This document shows, piece after piece, positions 1-10,710 of a DNA stretch of 64,000 bases (position 1 is the stretch's first letter; every line of letters begins with the position of its first letter). Origin of the DNA: Corythucha ciliata. Its lineage: Eukaryota > Arthropoda > Insecta > Hemiptera > Tingidae. The notes under the pieces are model-generated. The model did not search any database, had not been told where the DNA came from, and saw only the letters and a program-made list of their open reading frames with translations. The position numbers and the translations under genes are program-made. The stretch covers positions 5,642,001-5,706,000 of the forward strand of contig CM075940.1 in the NCBI GenBank assembly GCA_038030265.1, read 5' to 3'.

Positions 1-200
1 TCATCAGTTTTTAATGCAGTGTGGTCTGTTATTTTGGTAAGATCATTCGTTTTTCGTCAGTTTGGGTTAAGCCTGCCAGTTTTATTAGGGTGAAATCATC
101 AGTTTTCGGCAAAGCCTTGGGTTTTAAAATCACTCGATGTGTTCGACTTAAGGCGTAAAATCGTCAGTTTTGAAGTAAAATATTCATTCTACTATGAACT
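1..200 (+). repeat. Degenerate family D-like array
   Basis: The motif 'tcatcagttt' or 'cgtcagttt' recurs about every 35-60 bp, separated by stretches containing 'ggcgtaaaat' or 'gggtgaaat'. Spacing and wording resemble the array at 33665-34025. No coding signal is seen. The array probably continues beyond the left edge of the window. Confidence 0.55.
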
Positions 201-224
201 TAATATTCTGCTAGTCTATAACGG

Positions 225-950
225 CAAAAACTTGTCAAAAACAACGATTTTGCCCCTTTTTTCCTGTACAATGTGGCCATTTTCAATCTCTCGTATTAGG
301 AGAATATGATGTGCCAGGAGTTTGAAAAATTCCTTTGTCAATGAGCTCCCAGTACTTTCTATGCTCTGCTCCTGGTCATTGGGCATTCGAACTTGTCAAA
401 AACGACGATTTGGCCCCTTTCTTCCAGTGTAATGCGGCGATTTTCGACGTATCGTTTATCAGAGGAATATAAAATACTTGGAATTTTAACCGCAAATGGG
501 TTTGGTGTGGTTCAGTGGATGAAATTAGCATAAAATTATTTCCACGTCGTTACTAAGCGTTTTAAGTGAGCCTGGCTCTCGATGGTGATATCGGACACCC
601 TTGGAAATGCCGATCTCTCAACCTAAGTAGCATACTCGCAAACGCGCGAAATCATTTAAGCCATGCTTTACCACTTTCCGGGAAAAATTCCTCCATTGAT
701 GAGCTCACAGCACTTTCCATTCTTCGGGTGTTTGAGGACCATGTGGCAATTGTTCATCTCTCGTATGAGGAGAATATGGATGTGCTTGAAACAGTCCTCT
801 GTGGACGAGCTCCCAGCACTTTCTATTCTCCTGGTCATTGGGTACAAATAACCTGTCAAAAACAATGATTTTCCCCCTTACTTCCAGTGTAATGCGGTGA
901 TTTTCGATGTATGTATCGGTATCAGGAGAATATGATGTGCTTGGAGCTCG
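225..950 (+). repeat. Degenerate repeat block with two recurring segments
   Basis: One segment containing 'cttgtcaaaaac' followed by 'gattttgcccc', 'ccagtgtaatgcgg' and 'gattttcga' starts near 231, 391 and 851. A second segment, 'gagctcccagcactttct' followed by 'cctggtcattggg', occurs near 342, 704 and 811. The open reading frames across this block are by-products of the repeats. It is probably an old tandem or nested repeat; the superfamily is not recognised. Confidence 0.55.
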
Positions 951-1284
951 ACTCTCGGGAGGTTTTTGGCGAAAAATGGTTAAAATTATTTAGAGCGTTC
1001 AAAATGAGTTGGGAAATGTATATTTCCAGGGGTGTCCGTTATGTAATGAGACCTATCTCCGGTTCTCATTATTTTTATCCCGAGTTCTTGCTCTGAGGTT
1101 TTAATTGGTAGGAGACCGGGAAAAACAAACAATTGCTAACAACACTATGTGTATTCAATCTGACTCGAAAAGAATGAGTACGGTGCAAGAAAAATCAATG
1201 ACTTGAAACTACTAAATAGCAATACCCCGCGGCTGAAAGAAAGCAGAACGAGAAAGGGGACTCATCTACGACGAAGCTTTCTCT

Positions 1285-1420
1285 GCGCCGGACTGCCCTC
1301 AGCCGGCGGCGACGATACTGAACCAAACCTGCCTCAGTCGAGACTCCGATGGCGACGACAACGCTGAGCCAAGCCTGCCTCAATCGAAACTCCGATGGCG
1401 ACGACGACTCTGCCTCACTC
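1285..1420 (+). repeat. GC-rich 46-bp tandem repeat
   Basis: The block 'cctgcctca..cga.actcc' plus 'gatggcgacgacg' starts at 1328 and again at 1374, a period of 46 bp. A more diverged copy ('ggactgccctcagccggcgg') precedes it near 1288. The region is much richer in GC than its surroundings. ORFs on both strands here are explained by the repeat. Confidence 0.5.
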
Positions 1421-3271
1421 CGGCTCCAACCCCTCGTGGCCGTTCGGTGCAAGTTCACTCCATGTCTCTCCTTTTGCTTCCCTCTGACCTGCTTGGAGTC
1501 CCCCGGATCTCCCCACTCCTGCCACACCGGGGAGCTCGTGCCCACAACACCTCTACCCAACTTGTACCCCTTCTTTTCGTGTCAACTACGTTTTATGTAT
1601 GTAATGTACACATTACAGTTACAGTTATCTTTAACGAGAGCATTTTCACGGCGTCATTGGTTTCGGCCGAATTTCCCCACTGGAGTGTCTTTTGGATTCC
1701 TCGTACCGAGAAATCCCCTAGATACGCGGACGCGTCCAATTTTTGGATTTCCATAAAAAACGCCCTTCCATGGTGGGTGTTTTTAGGCAGTTTTCCCATA
1801 AGTGCTTCGGTCTGAGCCGTTTTGCAGGTCATGAGTCCCTCAGACCACGCTGAATTGAGAAATACAGACTGTCCCCTCCCAAAAAATGAGCGTTTCTGTA
1901 CCTAGTTTCGGGGGAAGAGTACATTCTCCCTTCATAGTGAGGAGTAGCGTGCAGTCATGAGGCCCTTTTCTGTAGAAACGCTCAGCTTGACTGCTGAACA
2001 AAATTTAGAGGAAGATCGGTGGTGGACGTTTTCTCCAGCATTCATTCATAACGTGGTTTCCATAATTTATACACTGTTTTCCCATTACTCAGTATTATTA
2101 GTTTATTTCATCGAAGAAAAAAATCTCAAACATGTCCCAATAATTGCATTTTGCCTGATTTATTGAACAAAATAGAACGAGAATGGTTTTGTTGTGGTGT
2201 TTTTGAGGAGTGGAGTAATATTCATAATGTTTTTCTCATGTATGAATGAACATAATATGGTAAACTATATTACACAGGGTTATCGAGAATGATTCGTGAC
2301 GAATAACACAAACTTCAAAATGAACTGCAGCTGAAATGTTCCAACTATTACTCTTTTTTGTCACTTTTTTTTTTTTAACCGATAACATTTAAAGGCTTGA
2401 CTTAGAATAAAATCACCTACACTTCTACGAGAGAAGAGTAGAAAACTGTGGCAGTAAAAAGGCCTCCAGAAAACGTCGCCTGAGTAAAAAAAAAAATATA
2501 TACGATCAAAATAAAAAATTAATTATTATATTTAAACCCAGATCACAAGGCCTTCACGTAAGTCTGATGAAAACCCCCCTACACTGCTACAAAATGATAA
2601 TATTGACAGAATCGATTTTATTCAATAAATACCAAAACAACTGCATATCAGTCTCCGTGACTTCTAGTTTCGTCTTAATAATTAAGTAGAAAAAACAATT
2701 TCCTCTTAGCCGATGACCTTATCATCATGAATTTGGCTCTTTAATCAAATAAAAATTATCTTAACTGCTAAGCCAAAGGAGGTGGACACAAATACAATTT
2801 AGAAAAATAAAGTAAGCCAGAAGTAACAACTTTTGACGGTACACAAATTTTTATATATATGTAAAAAAACACCATACTTTCTAGTCCCAGTAAGAACGAG
2901 AAAATTCAAAAAGGATTTCCATTTTCCTTTTCTTTTTTTTTTTTAACCTATGTACATCGTTAGCTTCGCAGCTGAATTCGTACATTATAATTATTGAGGA
3001 ATTAAAAAATTGAAAACTTTAAAAACTTAGAAATCAAATAGAGACGGGAGAAAAAAGAAAATAATAATTTAACAGAAACTGAAACAAAGGAAAGGTTATG
3101 TTACAAAATTGTCGTATCACTTAAACAATGCTACCGAAATTCTTATTACGCAGCAGCGCAGCTGTAGGAAATTAAATTAAAAAAAAAATAAGCCAAAAAC
3201 TTATAAGCTTGTAATGTTAAGGAGAAATTCCGCTTACCTTCCATCCGAATAACCTAGGTGATATGAATTTC
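1421..3271. other. Intergenic; no gene recognised
   Basis: 1421-2160 holds mixed-composition sequence with short ORFs but no recognisable protein. 2160-3271 is AT-rich with poly-A and poly-T tracts and lies downstream of the minus-strand E2 gene, so part of it is probably that gene's 3' UTR. Nothing else is supported. Confidence 0.5.
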
Positions 3272-3942
3272 CTATAAACACTCCTCTTGGCTTTTCCGAA
3301 CGCATCTGGCTACCTTTTTTTTGAAATCCGTGTAATTTTCCCTCCATTCTTTCTACAAAACCAGTATTACGGGATTCATTTAGAGAAGGGGCTATATGGT
3401 TGTGGAGGTGGGGTTGGGGGATCACTCACTGCTGCGTCGACGTTTGCTGGACTTTCGTCATTAGGATCCGCTAACATTGAAATTACCGAAATTAAAATAG
3501 TTTCTACAGTGTGTACAGGTAACCATCTTTCTGAAGCTTGTTCATAGCCCCATTTGTCGTCACCGGGCTCGTGTAGTATTGAGATGCAGACATCACCGTT
3601 ACGTTCGACTAGACAATGAATAAATAAATTTAGAGTGTACCAGTGTGAAGAAAAGGGGAAGGGGTACTGCTTTTCTCACTGTTAGGATGCCATATCTCTG
3701 TGACAAACTTCATTCTAGGAGGCCTCAAAGGATACTCTTTCGGAAAAAGCAGATGGGCCTTGAAAAAACCTCCTTCACTAAAGTTGAAAATTCGGTTAGA
3801 AACATCGCATCGTTTTTTTTTTTCATGAATCAGACTTACTATAGTGTTTCTGGTGGACCAATAATAAGGACTTCCCACCTATAAATGTCTTCATCATCTA
3901 TAAGGCCAGCTGAGAACCCTTCAACAGGATTCTTATTTAATT
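3272..3942 (-). CDS. UBE2G1-like: Ubiquitin-conjugating enzyme E2, UBE2G1/Ubc7 class (first exon missing)
   Basis: This is an E2 enzyme, which carries ubiquitin as a thioester and passes it to substrates with an E3 ligase; Ubc7-type E2s build Lys48 chains, notably in ER-associated degradation. Four minus-strand exons join in frame: 3942-3840, 3777-3680, 3608-3430 and 3352-3272, all with GT-AG introns of 62-77 bp. They read from [19 protein letters not shown], through [10 protein letters not shown] and the HPN motif, to NGDVCISIL, where C is the catalytic cysteine. The acidic insert after it ([11 protein letters not shown]) is typical of the Ubc7/UBE2G/Cdc34 group. The C-terminus ends [13 protein letters not shown] then TAG. 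The exon encoding the start Met and the first ~15 residues was not found; the first visible exon begins with two bases of a split codon. All catalytic landmarks are intact. Confidence 0.93.
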
Positions 3943-4619
3943 CTGGAACAGAATTTTGTCAAACTGATTTAAGAAAATGTCTTCAATTGCTATAAACAAT
4001 AATTTCTGCATCTAGTGGTTCAATTTATAGAATGGGAGGGGAGAGGGTCAACCCTTCATTCCCTGTGGTGAAAGGGTGGTGTACAATATCAGACAGAAAT
4101 CCTGTCTGACAAACCGCGGATTGAAAACCACGATGAAGCTCAAAAATCGCGCCTACCTTACAATTTTGATTGGGGGGGGGGGTAATGGCACAATTTTGTG
4201 TTCGCCAAAGAAACTGAATCGCTAGGTCCAAAACGTCTGCTAATGGTTGTAGCACAATGCTTCCTCGACATGGTTATCCGGATGGAAGACATTTTGATTG
4301 ATTTCGAAGGGAAAGACATGTGCCATTAGGGCATGTGTCACAACGGCACATGATCGAATGTCTTTAGGTCACATTACCTGACCGACGTAAGCCAAACCTG
4401 GATAACTGAAAGGTTTGGCGACCTTTTTGAATTACGTACCCAAAGATACCCTTCCCCCCACACGAGAAAATTATCTCATTCACTCGCTACACGCCGAAAA
4501 CACATCCAGAAAATATTATTAATTTCACCGGGGGAAATCACATGATATTGTTGTATATTGCTATCTTTTTTCTAATTGGGCGTTCCTCTAAATCCATTTC
4601 AACTTGAAATAAAATTATT
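3943..4619. other. Upstream or first-intron region of the E2 gene
   Basis: No exon encoding the E2 N-terminus could be recognised. The stretch contains a 10-base G run at about 4172-4181 and unremarkable short ORFs. It may be the first intron of the E2 gene, interrupted further upstream by the LINE insertion, or simply promoter sequence. Confidence 0.4.
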
Positions 4620-4635
4620 ATCCGGACTGGGGGAG
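4620..4635 (+). repeat. Left target-site duplication of the LINE
   Basis: 'atccggactgggggag' matches 6108-6122 with one extra G. It marks the left insertion boundary. Confidence 0.85.
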
Positions 4636-5998
4636 CTGGGAAAAGCACATAAGGGAAACTTATCAGAAGGCGATGGGCACCTTTTGTCAGGTTAGAAGGG
4701 TAGTGGGGAAAACATGGGGCCTGAACCCCAAAATGACCCTATGGTTGTACACGGGGATTATCCGACCAAGGATCCTCTACGGGGCCATAGTTTGGTGGAG
4801 GGCGGCGAACAAAAAGGGAAACGCAGCTAAATTAGACAGAGTGCAAAGGCTGGCCTGTCTGGCGACCCTAGGGGCGTTCAGAACGACACCAACAAGACCG
4901 ATGGAGGTAATGCTAGGACTAAAACCCTTAAGCCTTGAGCTGCAGGCACGGGCTATGGAAACGGCATACAGATTGGACTGCATGTCAGGGGAGGTAGGAA
5001 ACGGGGGGATACGAGAACACATGCGCAGAGTGGCACCGTCCACGGGCATGAGATCGGATCAAATGGTTAAACAAGGAGACTTTGTAAAGACGATCGTGGT
5101 CAAACTATCCCGGGAAGCCGGGCAAGGGGGTGATACAGAAGAGATTAAGTGTTTTACGGACGGTTCAAAAATTGGAACCGGGAAAGGGAAGGCGGGGTCA
5201 GGCATATACATCCCCGGAATGGGGGTGGAGGAGAGCCTGACGTTGGGGAAATACGCGACGGTGTTCCAGGCGGAGGTTGCGGCCATAGAGGCTTGTGCAA
5301 TCGAACTGAGACGGAAAGGCGTGACAAATAAGCGAATAACGATATACTCGGACAGCCGAGCCGCCCTCGGGGCCATTTCCAGGCCGGTGGTCAAGTCGGG
5401 GGCGGTGGGGAGCTGTAGAGCCAGTATATCGGCACTGCTGACGGAGGGTAACACGGTTACATTAGGGTGGGTACCAGGTCATGCTGGTATCCCGGGGAAT
5501 GAGAGAGCAGACAAGCTGGCTAAGACGGGGGCCATGACAGAATATGTCGGCCCAGAACCGGCGGTGGGGATAGCAAGGGAAGTAGGACTCAGTGAAATTC
5601 GGGGTTGGGCGAAAGCGGAAGCCCAGGCACGATGGGAAGCAGAAGATCACTGCAGACAAGCGAAAGAGGGCATTAAAAGGTATGATGCCAAGACGACAAA
5701 GTGGCTGGTAGGGTTAGGGCGGAAGCAAACTAGAAAGATAGTAGGAATATTTACAGGGCACTTTGCAGTTCAGAGACACTTGCACATGATGGGGCTAATA
5801 GGGGACCCTACATGTGAGAGGTGTGGAGTGGAGGAGGAGACAACGGGTCATTTAGTGAGAGAGTGTGAGGGGTTTGCGGCAGCGAGGTTTGCTATATTTG
5901 GGAGGGACAGGTTGACCGACCTAGAATTTTCCAGGGCTCAAGGGGTCCGGGTACTGGATTTTCTGGGGAGGGTGAGGAGATTTGAGGAGCCGTGCTAG
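4636..5998 (+). CDS. LINE ORF2 C-terminal fragment: thumb, RNase H and CCHC motif
   Basis: The frame is open from the left target duplication (reading WEKHIRETYQKA before the first Met at 4673) to the TAG at 5996. The first part matches the post-catalytic 'thumb' of Jockey/I/R1-type reverse transcriptases (WGLNPKM..WLYTGIIRPRILYG). An RNase H domain follows at about residues 155-295 of the Met-initiated frame, with the expected acidic and histidine residues: D in CFTDGSKIG, E in QAEVAAIEAC, D in YSDSRAAL, then GWVPGHAGIPGNERADKLA with the last H and D. A late Cys/His cluster, CERCGVEEETTGHLVREC, is the zinc-knuckle-like motif common in these elements. The fragment cannot retrotranspose on its own because the endonuclease and RT core are absent. 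A more exact clade needs alignment. Confidence 0.92.
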
Positions 5999-6107
5999 CC
6001 CCTCCGAGTCCGGGACCCGTTGGGTATGACGTAGGGGCCCAATTGGTGGCCTTGGCGTCGCCGGGCTCGGCTTGGCCGGGACGGCACCCCCCCCCCCCCA
6101 AAAAAAA
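4636..6107 (+). mobile_element. 5'-truncated non-LTR retrotransposon (LINE) insertion
   Basis: The insertion is bounded by an almost exact target-site duplication, 'atccggactggggag', at 4620-4635 and 6108-6122; the left copy has one extra G. It ends in a C run followed by about nine A, which serves as the poly-A tail. Coding sequence is open immediately inside the left duplication, so the copy lost its 5' part (APE endonuclease and most of the reverse transcriptase) on insertion. The open frame and clean duplication point to a fairly young insertion. Confidence 0.88.
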
Positions 6108-6122
6108 ATCCGGACTGGGGAG
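6108..6122 (+). repeat. Right target-site duplication of the LINE
   Basis: 'atccggactggggag' directly follows the A tail and repeats the sequence at 4620-4635. Confidence 0.85.
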
Positions 6123-6200
6123 TAAAATTCATTCGTAAGAAATCCGCTGAAAGAATTTAGTTCGGTCGCTCCCACCCACTAAGAGGCATTAGAGCGCCTG

Positions 6201-6470
6201 CATTGGACCAATTAAATTCAAAATGGGAACATCTACGGCTAACATACGTTTGCCGTGAATATTTCATGAAGATAAGTTGCCTTTTTTAGGACATGTGTGC
6301 GTTGGGGGGATGTCCACCCCCCAAGGTGGAGCCTCTCCCATTGGACCGATTGAATTCAAATTTAAATGGGACCACCTATGGCCTATCCTACGTTTATCAT
6401 GAATATTTCATCCAATTCGGTTGACTACTTTAGGAGATATGCGCGTTGGTATTAAGTGTACAGACAGACA
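6201..6470 (+). repeat. Two tandem diverged copies of a ~138-bp repeat
   Basis: 'cattggacc.att.aattcaaa' starts at 6201 and again at 6339. In both copies it is followed by 'gtgaatatttcat' or 'atgaatatttcat' and then 'tgcgcgttgg'. The second copy runs into 'gacagacaggga', a tail common at the ends of invertebrate transposable elements. The superfamily is not determined. Confidence 0.6.
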
Positions 6471-7560
6471 GGGAACTAAAATTGTTCAAAAAGCTCTGAA
6501 AAGAGACAAGAGGACTTTTTGAAATCGGAGACCAACAATTTTTTCGTCTCGAGAAATGATCACATAGCTTCCCATACCTTCGGTATTCGAGGAAGCAAAA
6601 CTGGATATTGTCACCCAGATCGGGGCTTCGGCTTCCAATTATACCATACCCCTCCCTAAATCACTTGAAATTAGATCCGAACAACAAACAAATCAGAAAA
6701 CCTACAGGACAGCATTATATTGTGGGAAGGACGGAGAATTGCAGCTGGCAACTTGGCCAAAAATCATACATTTTTTCGCGGATTCCTCTTCTTTCAGCCC
6801 AGTCTAGTTCACTCTGACTTTAATTACTATTGGGCTCTACATAAAACAAAACCAAAACAGAATTCTGCCACATTTAGACCAACATCTTGGCCTAGGACTC
6901 TGACAGCGTCCAAAGCCGCGAAATTACGTCCTTCGGAGCTACAATCGCTCGTAGGTGATTGTTCAAGCTGCCTAAGTGTGTCTGCTGTGTAAGGGTGGCA
7001 TCCATGGTTACTTTTAGGGCAACATTTCTACTTGCAAAGCTGCAATCGCTGTGATGGCATTTAGGGGAGGGGAAATGGTAATTCAGGCGGTGATTTTTTT
7101 TTTTACAAGAATCAGCAACGCATCGACAGGCACTTGATGAAAATTTCTAATTGTGTGGCTACTGTTGTACTGTTGTTATGGTGGTGACGAGGGGGGGGAC
7201 TCTTTCTAGCGGTGGGGGTGGGAGTTCATGGCTTTATTGAATGAAAAGTATCGTCGAGTAAATAGGCGATTCCGACGAGCCCTCCGGAAATATGGGGACG
7301 TCCACCCTGCTGAAGGGAGTTCCGACAGCCTTTTCTACCATAAATTACCGTTGAAGTGTCGTCAGAATCAGGATTATGCTTTTTATTAAAAGGAAATGCT
7401 ATTACATTGACGAGAGTCACGACTCTTGGTGCACTCTCAGTAGTGGCTCGTGACATGGGCGAAGCTAGTTATAAACCGAAGGGTGGGCAGCGTTATGTAT
7501 TTTCCTGAGCCCTCGAGCTCGACTCAAAAATGAGCGCGTCGGATAATGACAGCGGAGGAG
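6471..7560. other. No gene recognised
   Basis: Mixed sequence with short ORFs. The longest minus-strand frame (7226-7456) shows no family motif. An eight-base G run lies near 7191-7198. Confidence 0.4.
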
Positions 7561-7569
7561 GGTCACGGG

Positions 7570-8760
7570 TTTCATCAAGTTTAGGGCGCTTCAACACTAT
7601 AATAACATGGAAGTAAAAGGCCACTAAAACTATAAACTATAACAGGGCACTATAAAAAGGCCCTGCTACTTGCAATTTCCCTGAAATTAAGACCCAAAAC
7701 TGTCCATTTCGCGGATATTCATCCAGGAATTCACTGATATATAGCTCAAAATGATGCAGCTTCAAATTTGGCGGTCATTCATCAAGCTTTGGGCGCTCTC
7801 GCGGCTGGACCGGTGGCCGCAGGCACTATATAAAAAGGCTCCGAAATTTGCAAGTTCACCGCAGTTAAGACCCGAAACATGCATTTACCGCGCATGGTCT
7901 CGGACATTCGGCCACGGAAAATTCTAATTTCCTGGGAATTCGACAAGGCTCTGGGCTTTGTTGGGGCCGTTTCTCCTGGCTACCACCGCCAAGTCCCAGA
8001 ATCTGCAATTTTGCTTGAATTACGACCCTGAATAACTGTCAATTTCATAGATACCCATCCAGGAAACATATGATTATTCGCTCTACCATAAGGCCTGAAC
8101 TTGCAAACTCACAAATATACTTCTCTACATGTTCATACTACATGCGGCTACTGGAGCGCAGTGCGGCTAGCCCAAGAGTCCGCGCCCGGTACAAACATTG
8201 GGAGGGGGCTGAAACTTGCAATTTCGCAAAAATTGAGCCGGGAAACATTAAATTTCGCGTATATTTGCCTCCAAAAGATCGAAATTTTGCGGTTATTCGA
8301 CAGACTTTGGGCGCTGACATGGTCGGGGCTACCCCGGGTTTTGTGATCACTAAAAAAAAAAATCCCCCAATTTTGCAATTACGCGAAAATAAAGAGCAGA
8401 AACTTGCAATTTCGCAGGTAACTAGCTCAGAATGATTCAAGTTTGCGGCTATTACTTTATTTTCGCGAAACTGCAAGATTCGTTTTTTTTTGTGGTCACG
8501 GAGTTCCGCTAAATTGGAAGATTCCTGGCAATATGGCAAAGTTTCGAGGGTTTTTACTTGTAGTTAGCACTTTACTTGTGGCGGGGGGGGGGGGGCAGCC
8601 GTCCCTGACAGCGCCCCAAAACCTGACGAATAGCTGTAAAATTGCAACATTCATTGCTGAAACATCTGTAAAATTGCCAGTTTCAGGTCCAACACTATTG
8701 CAGCACAGTTTCAGTTTTTTTTTTGGCGGGTTTTTGACGGAATTATAGCCGTTAGAGTGT
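7570..8760 (+). repeat. Family A degenerate array
   Basis: Lines such as 'acttgcaatttc', 'ttaagacccgaaac', 'tttcgcggatattc' and 'gattattcg' recur roughly every 40 bp. A longer marker containing 'cattcatcaagctttgggcgc' followed by 'ggctggacc' or 'gtcggggcta' recurs every ~150-350 bp (near 7570, 7785, 7940 and 8298). All ORFs here are explained by the repeat. The last part, after 8500, is more diverged and contains a 14-base G run around 8582-8595. Confidence 0.65.
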
Positions 8761-9254
8761 GTCCGGAAAGCGCGAACTAGTGCTTCTGTTCTTGCAGGTT
8801 TTAGCCGCGATGTAGCCTCCAGGGATCGCGTATTGGCTCTTTTACTTAATTTAAGGCACAAAATGCCCATAGTCCGGAAGCCCACCGTATGAAAAATCCG
8901 GGTCATTTGATCGTGTCTGGCACATGCACAGGACGTTTTTTATGATGAAGGAGATGACACGTCTGAGATCACCAGACATTTTCCGGGGGACAGAGGCTCA
9001 CAGCAGAGCTAGCTGTTGGCAAACACACCTTTGGGTGGTTTGAAAACGACCGGCGAATGTAAAAAGTCGTTTCCTACGACCAATACGTTGCGAAACCAAC
9101 AACGCCATCCAATTTAATATTAGATAGCGCCATGAGGCGAGCTTTAAACTTCAAATGCTTCAAAACTACAAAGCTTCAAATATCTCGCCTAAAAACACAC
9201 TTAAACCACTAATAGTCATGAAACTCCAGCAGCCGGGAGACCGCGGCCCACACG
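8761..9254. other. No gene recognised
   Basis: Non-array sequence between family A and family B arrays. I see no protein motif or strong inverted repeat. Confidence 0.4.
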
Positions 9255-10142
9255 TCTTTGGCTCTCATAAAAACATATTTACTGGTTTGGCTCTTTAAAA
9301 TACAATTTCGCGTGCTTGGCTCTTTCAAAAACCTATTTCACGGTCCTGGTTCTTTTCAACCCCAATTTCGCGGATTGGGCTCTTTCATCCCGAATTCACT
9401 AAACTTTCGCTCATTCAAATCCTATGTCGTAAAACTGGCAAATTTCGAAACGAAATTTCGCGATTCTGGTTCCTTCATACCCTAAATTTCGCTGATTTTC
9501 AATATTCAAAAAACCAAATTCCGTGGGGTTGACTCTTGCTAGAATCTATTTTTCAAAAAACCAATTCGAGGGGATTTTCCTCATTTGAAATCATTCCGTG
9601 GGTTTCGCACATTCAAAAAACCAAATTTCGTGGCTTTTCGCCGTTTTGGTACATTCTGAAGAACAATTTCGCGGGTCTCGTTCTTTTCACAAAATAAAAT
9701 TTCGCAGGCTTTTCCCTTTCAAAAAGCAATTTGGCGGAGTTGTCTTATTCAAAATCAATCTCGCCGGGCTATGGCTCGCACTAAAAAGCAATTTCGTATG
9801 GGTTTCGCTCCCTCAAAAACGTTCGCCCTTTTGACCCTTTTAAAAGAAAAATTCGCGAGGTTGGCTCATTTCATACAGAGTTCCCCCCCCCCCGCCCAAG
9901 CGTATGGGGTATGGGCCGAAAGAAGCAACTTCGCAGCGTCGGCGCAATTTCAGGGGTCTGACGCTTGTCAAAAAAAATTTTCGCAGCGTTGGCCTTTTTA
10001 AACCAACTTTGGCAGGATTGGTTTGCTCACCAAAAAAAAAAAAAAAACACGCGGTTTTGGGGTTGGGCCACTGGAAAAACGAATTTGGACCGTTTGACTT
10101 TAAATTGTTAGCAGAAGCGCTTAAACTACGAGGGTTAGTAGG
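9255..10142 (+). repeat. Family B degenerate array
   Basis: About twenty copies of a ~40-bp unit of the form 'aatttcgcggg.ttggctc' followed by 'ttcaaaaacc' run across this stretch. Units are heavily diverged, but the spacing is regular. Plus-strand ORFs rich in F, S and K are by-products of the repeat. Confidence 0.7.
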
Positions 10143-10429
10143 TAATATATGCAAAAGATCGTAGCCATAGGACTAGGAGCCTATGTTGTCAGTCTTCCCT
10201 CGTCGGGGTGCGTCATCCACGGACCGGTTTCGGCTGCTCGCCATCTTCAGCGTTAGGTTTCCCAACTGAAACTGAACGTTTCCAAAGTCCGTTTTCAAGT
10301 TGAAAGTTACAGTTGGGAAACCTAACGCTGAAGATGGCGAGCAGCCGAAACCGGTCCGTCGATGTTGCACCCCGACGAGGGAAGTCTGACAACGTAGGCT
10401 CCTACGGCTACGATCTTTTGCACATATTA
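10143..10429. mobile_element. 287-bp foldback (MITE-like) element with hammerhead-like cores
   Basis: Left arm about 10143-10276 and right arm about 10304-10429 are inverted copies with only a few differences, around a loop of under 30 bp. The outer ends read 'taatat.tgcaaaagatcg' on both sides. Each arm, read outward from the loop, contains CTGAAGA, a short hairpin (GGC...GCC), then GAAAC and CGGTCCGT. This arrangement resembles the hammerhead ribozyme core. The right-arm core is 10328-10360 on the plus strand. The left-arm core is about 10217-10250 on the minus strand and carries GTG where the right arm has GTC. The element interrupts the family B array, which resumes after 10430. Confidence 0.85.
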
Positions 10430-10710
10430 GCGTTTGACTTTTTAAAAACTGAGTTGACTTGTTCAAGCTCAATTTCACGGGGGGCTGGCTCCCTGGAGAT
10501 ACCAACTTTTGCGGGGTTGTCTTACTGAAATCCTAATTTTGTGCTGCTGACCCATTCTAGGCTAATTAAAACCAAATGTCGAGGGGCTGAGTCACCCAAA
10601 AAAAGGAAGGTCGCCAATGATTTCGCTGCAGCAAAAACATAATTGCGCACTCGACCCACTCATAAAGCAATTTTTGAGGAATAGCTAATTCCGCTGGGTT
10701 GATTCACAAG
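10430..10710 (+). repeat. Family B array, continuation
   Basis: The family B wording ('aatttcacggggggctggctc', 'gcggggttgtcttac') resumes directly after the foldback element and fades by about 10700. Confidence 0.5.

Noticed and set aside
566..868. 100-residue plus-strand ORF
   Set aside because: It lies wholly inside a degenerate repeat block whose units explain the open frame; no domain or splice context.
8070..8539. Several overlapping ORFs over 70 residues on both strands
   Set aside because: They fall in the family A array, and both strands are open because of the repeat wording.
9258..10164. Plus-strand ORFs rich in Phe, Ser and Lys
   Set aside because: Translations of the family B unit, with no conserved residues beyond the DNA repeat.
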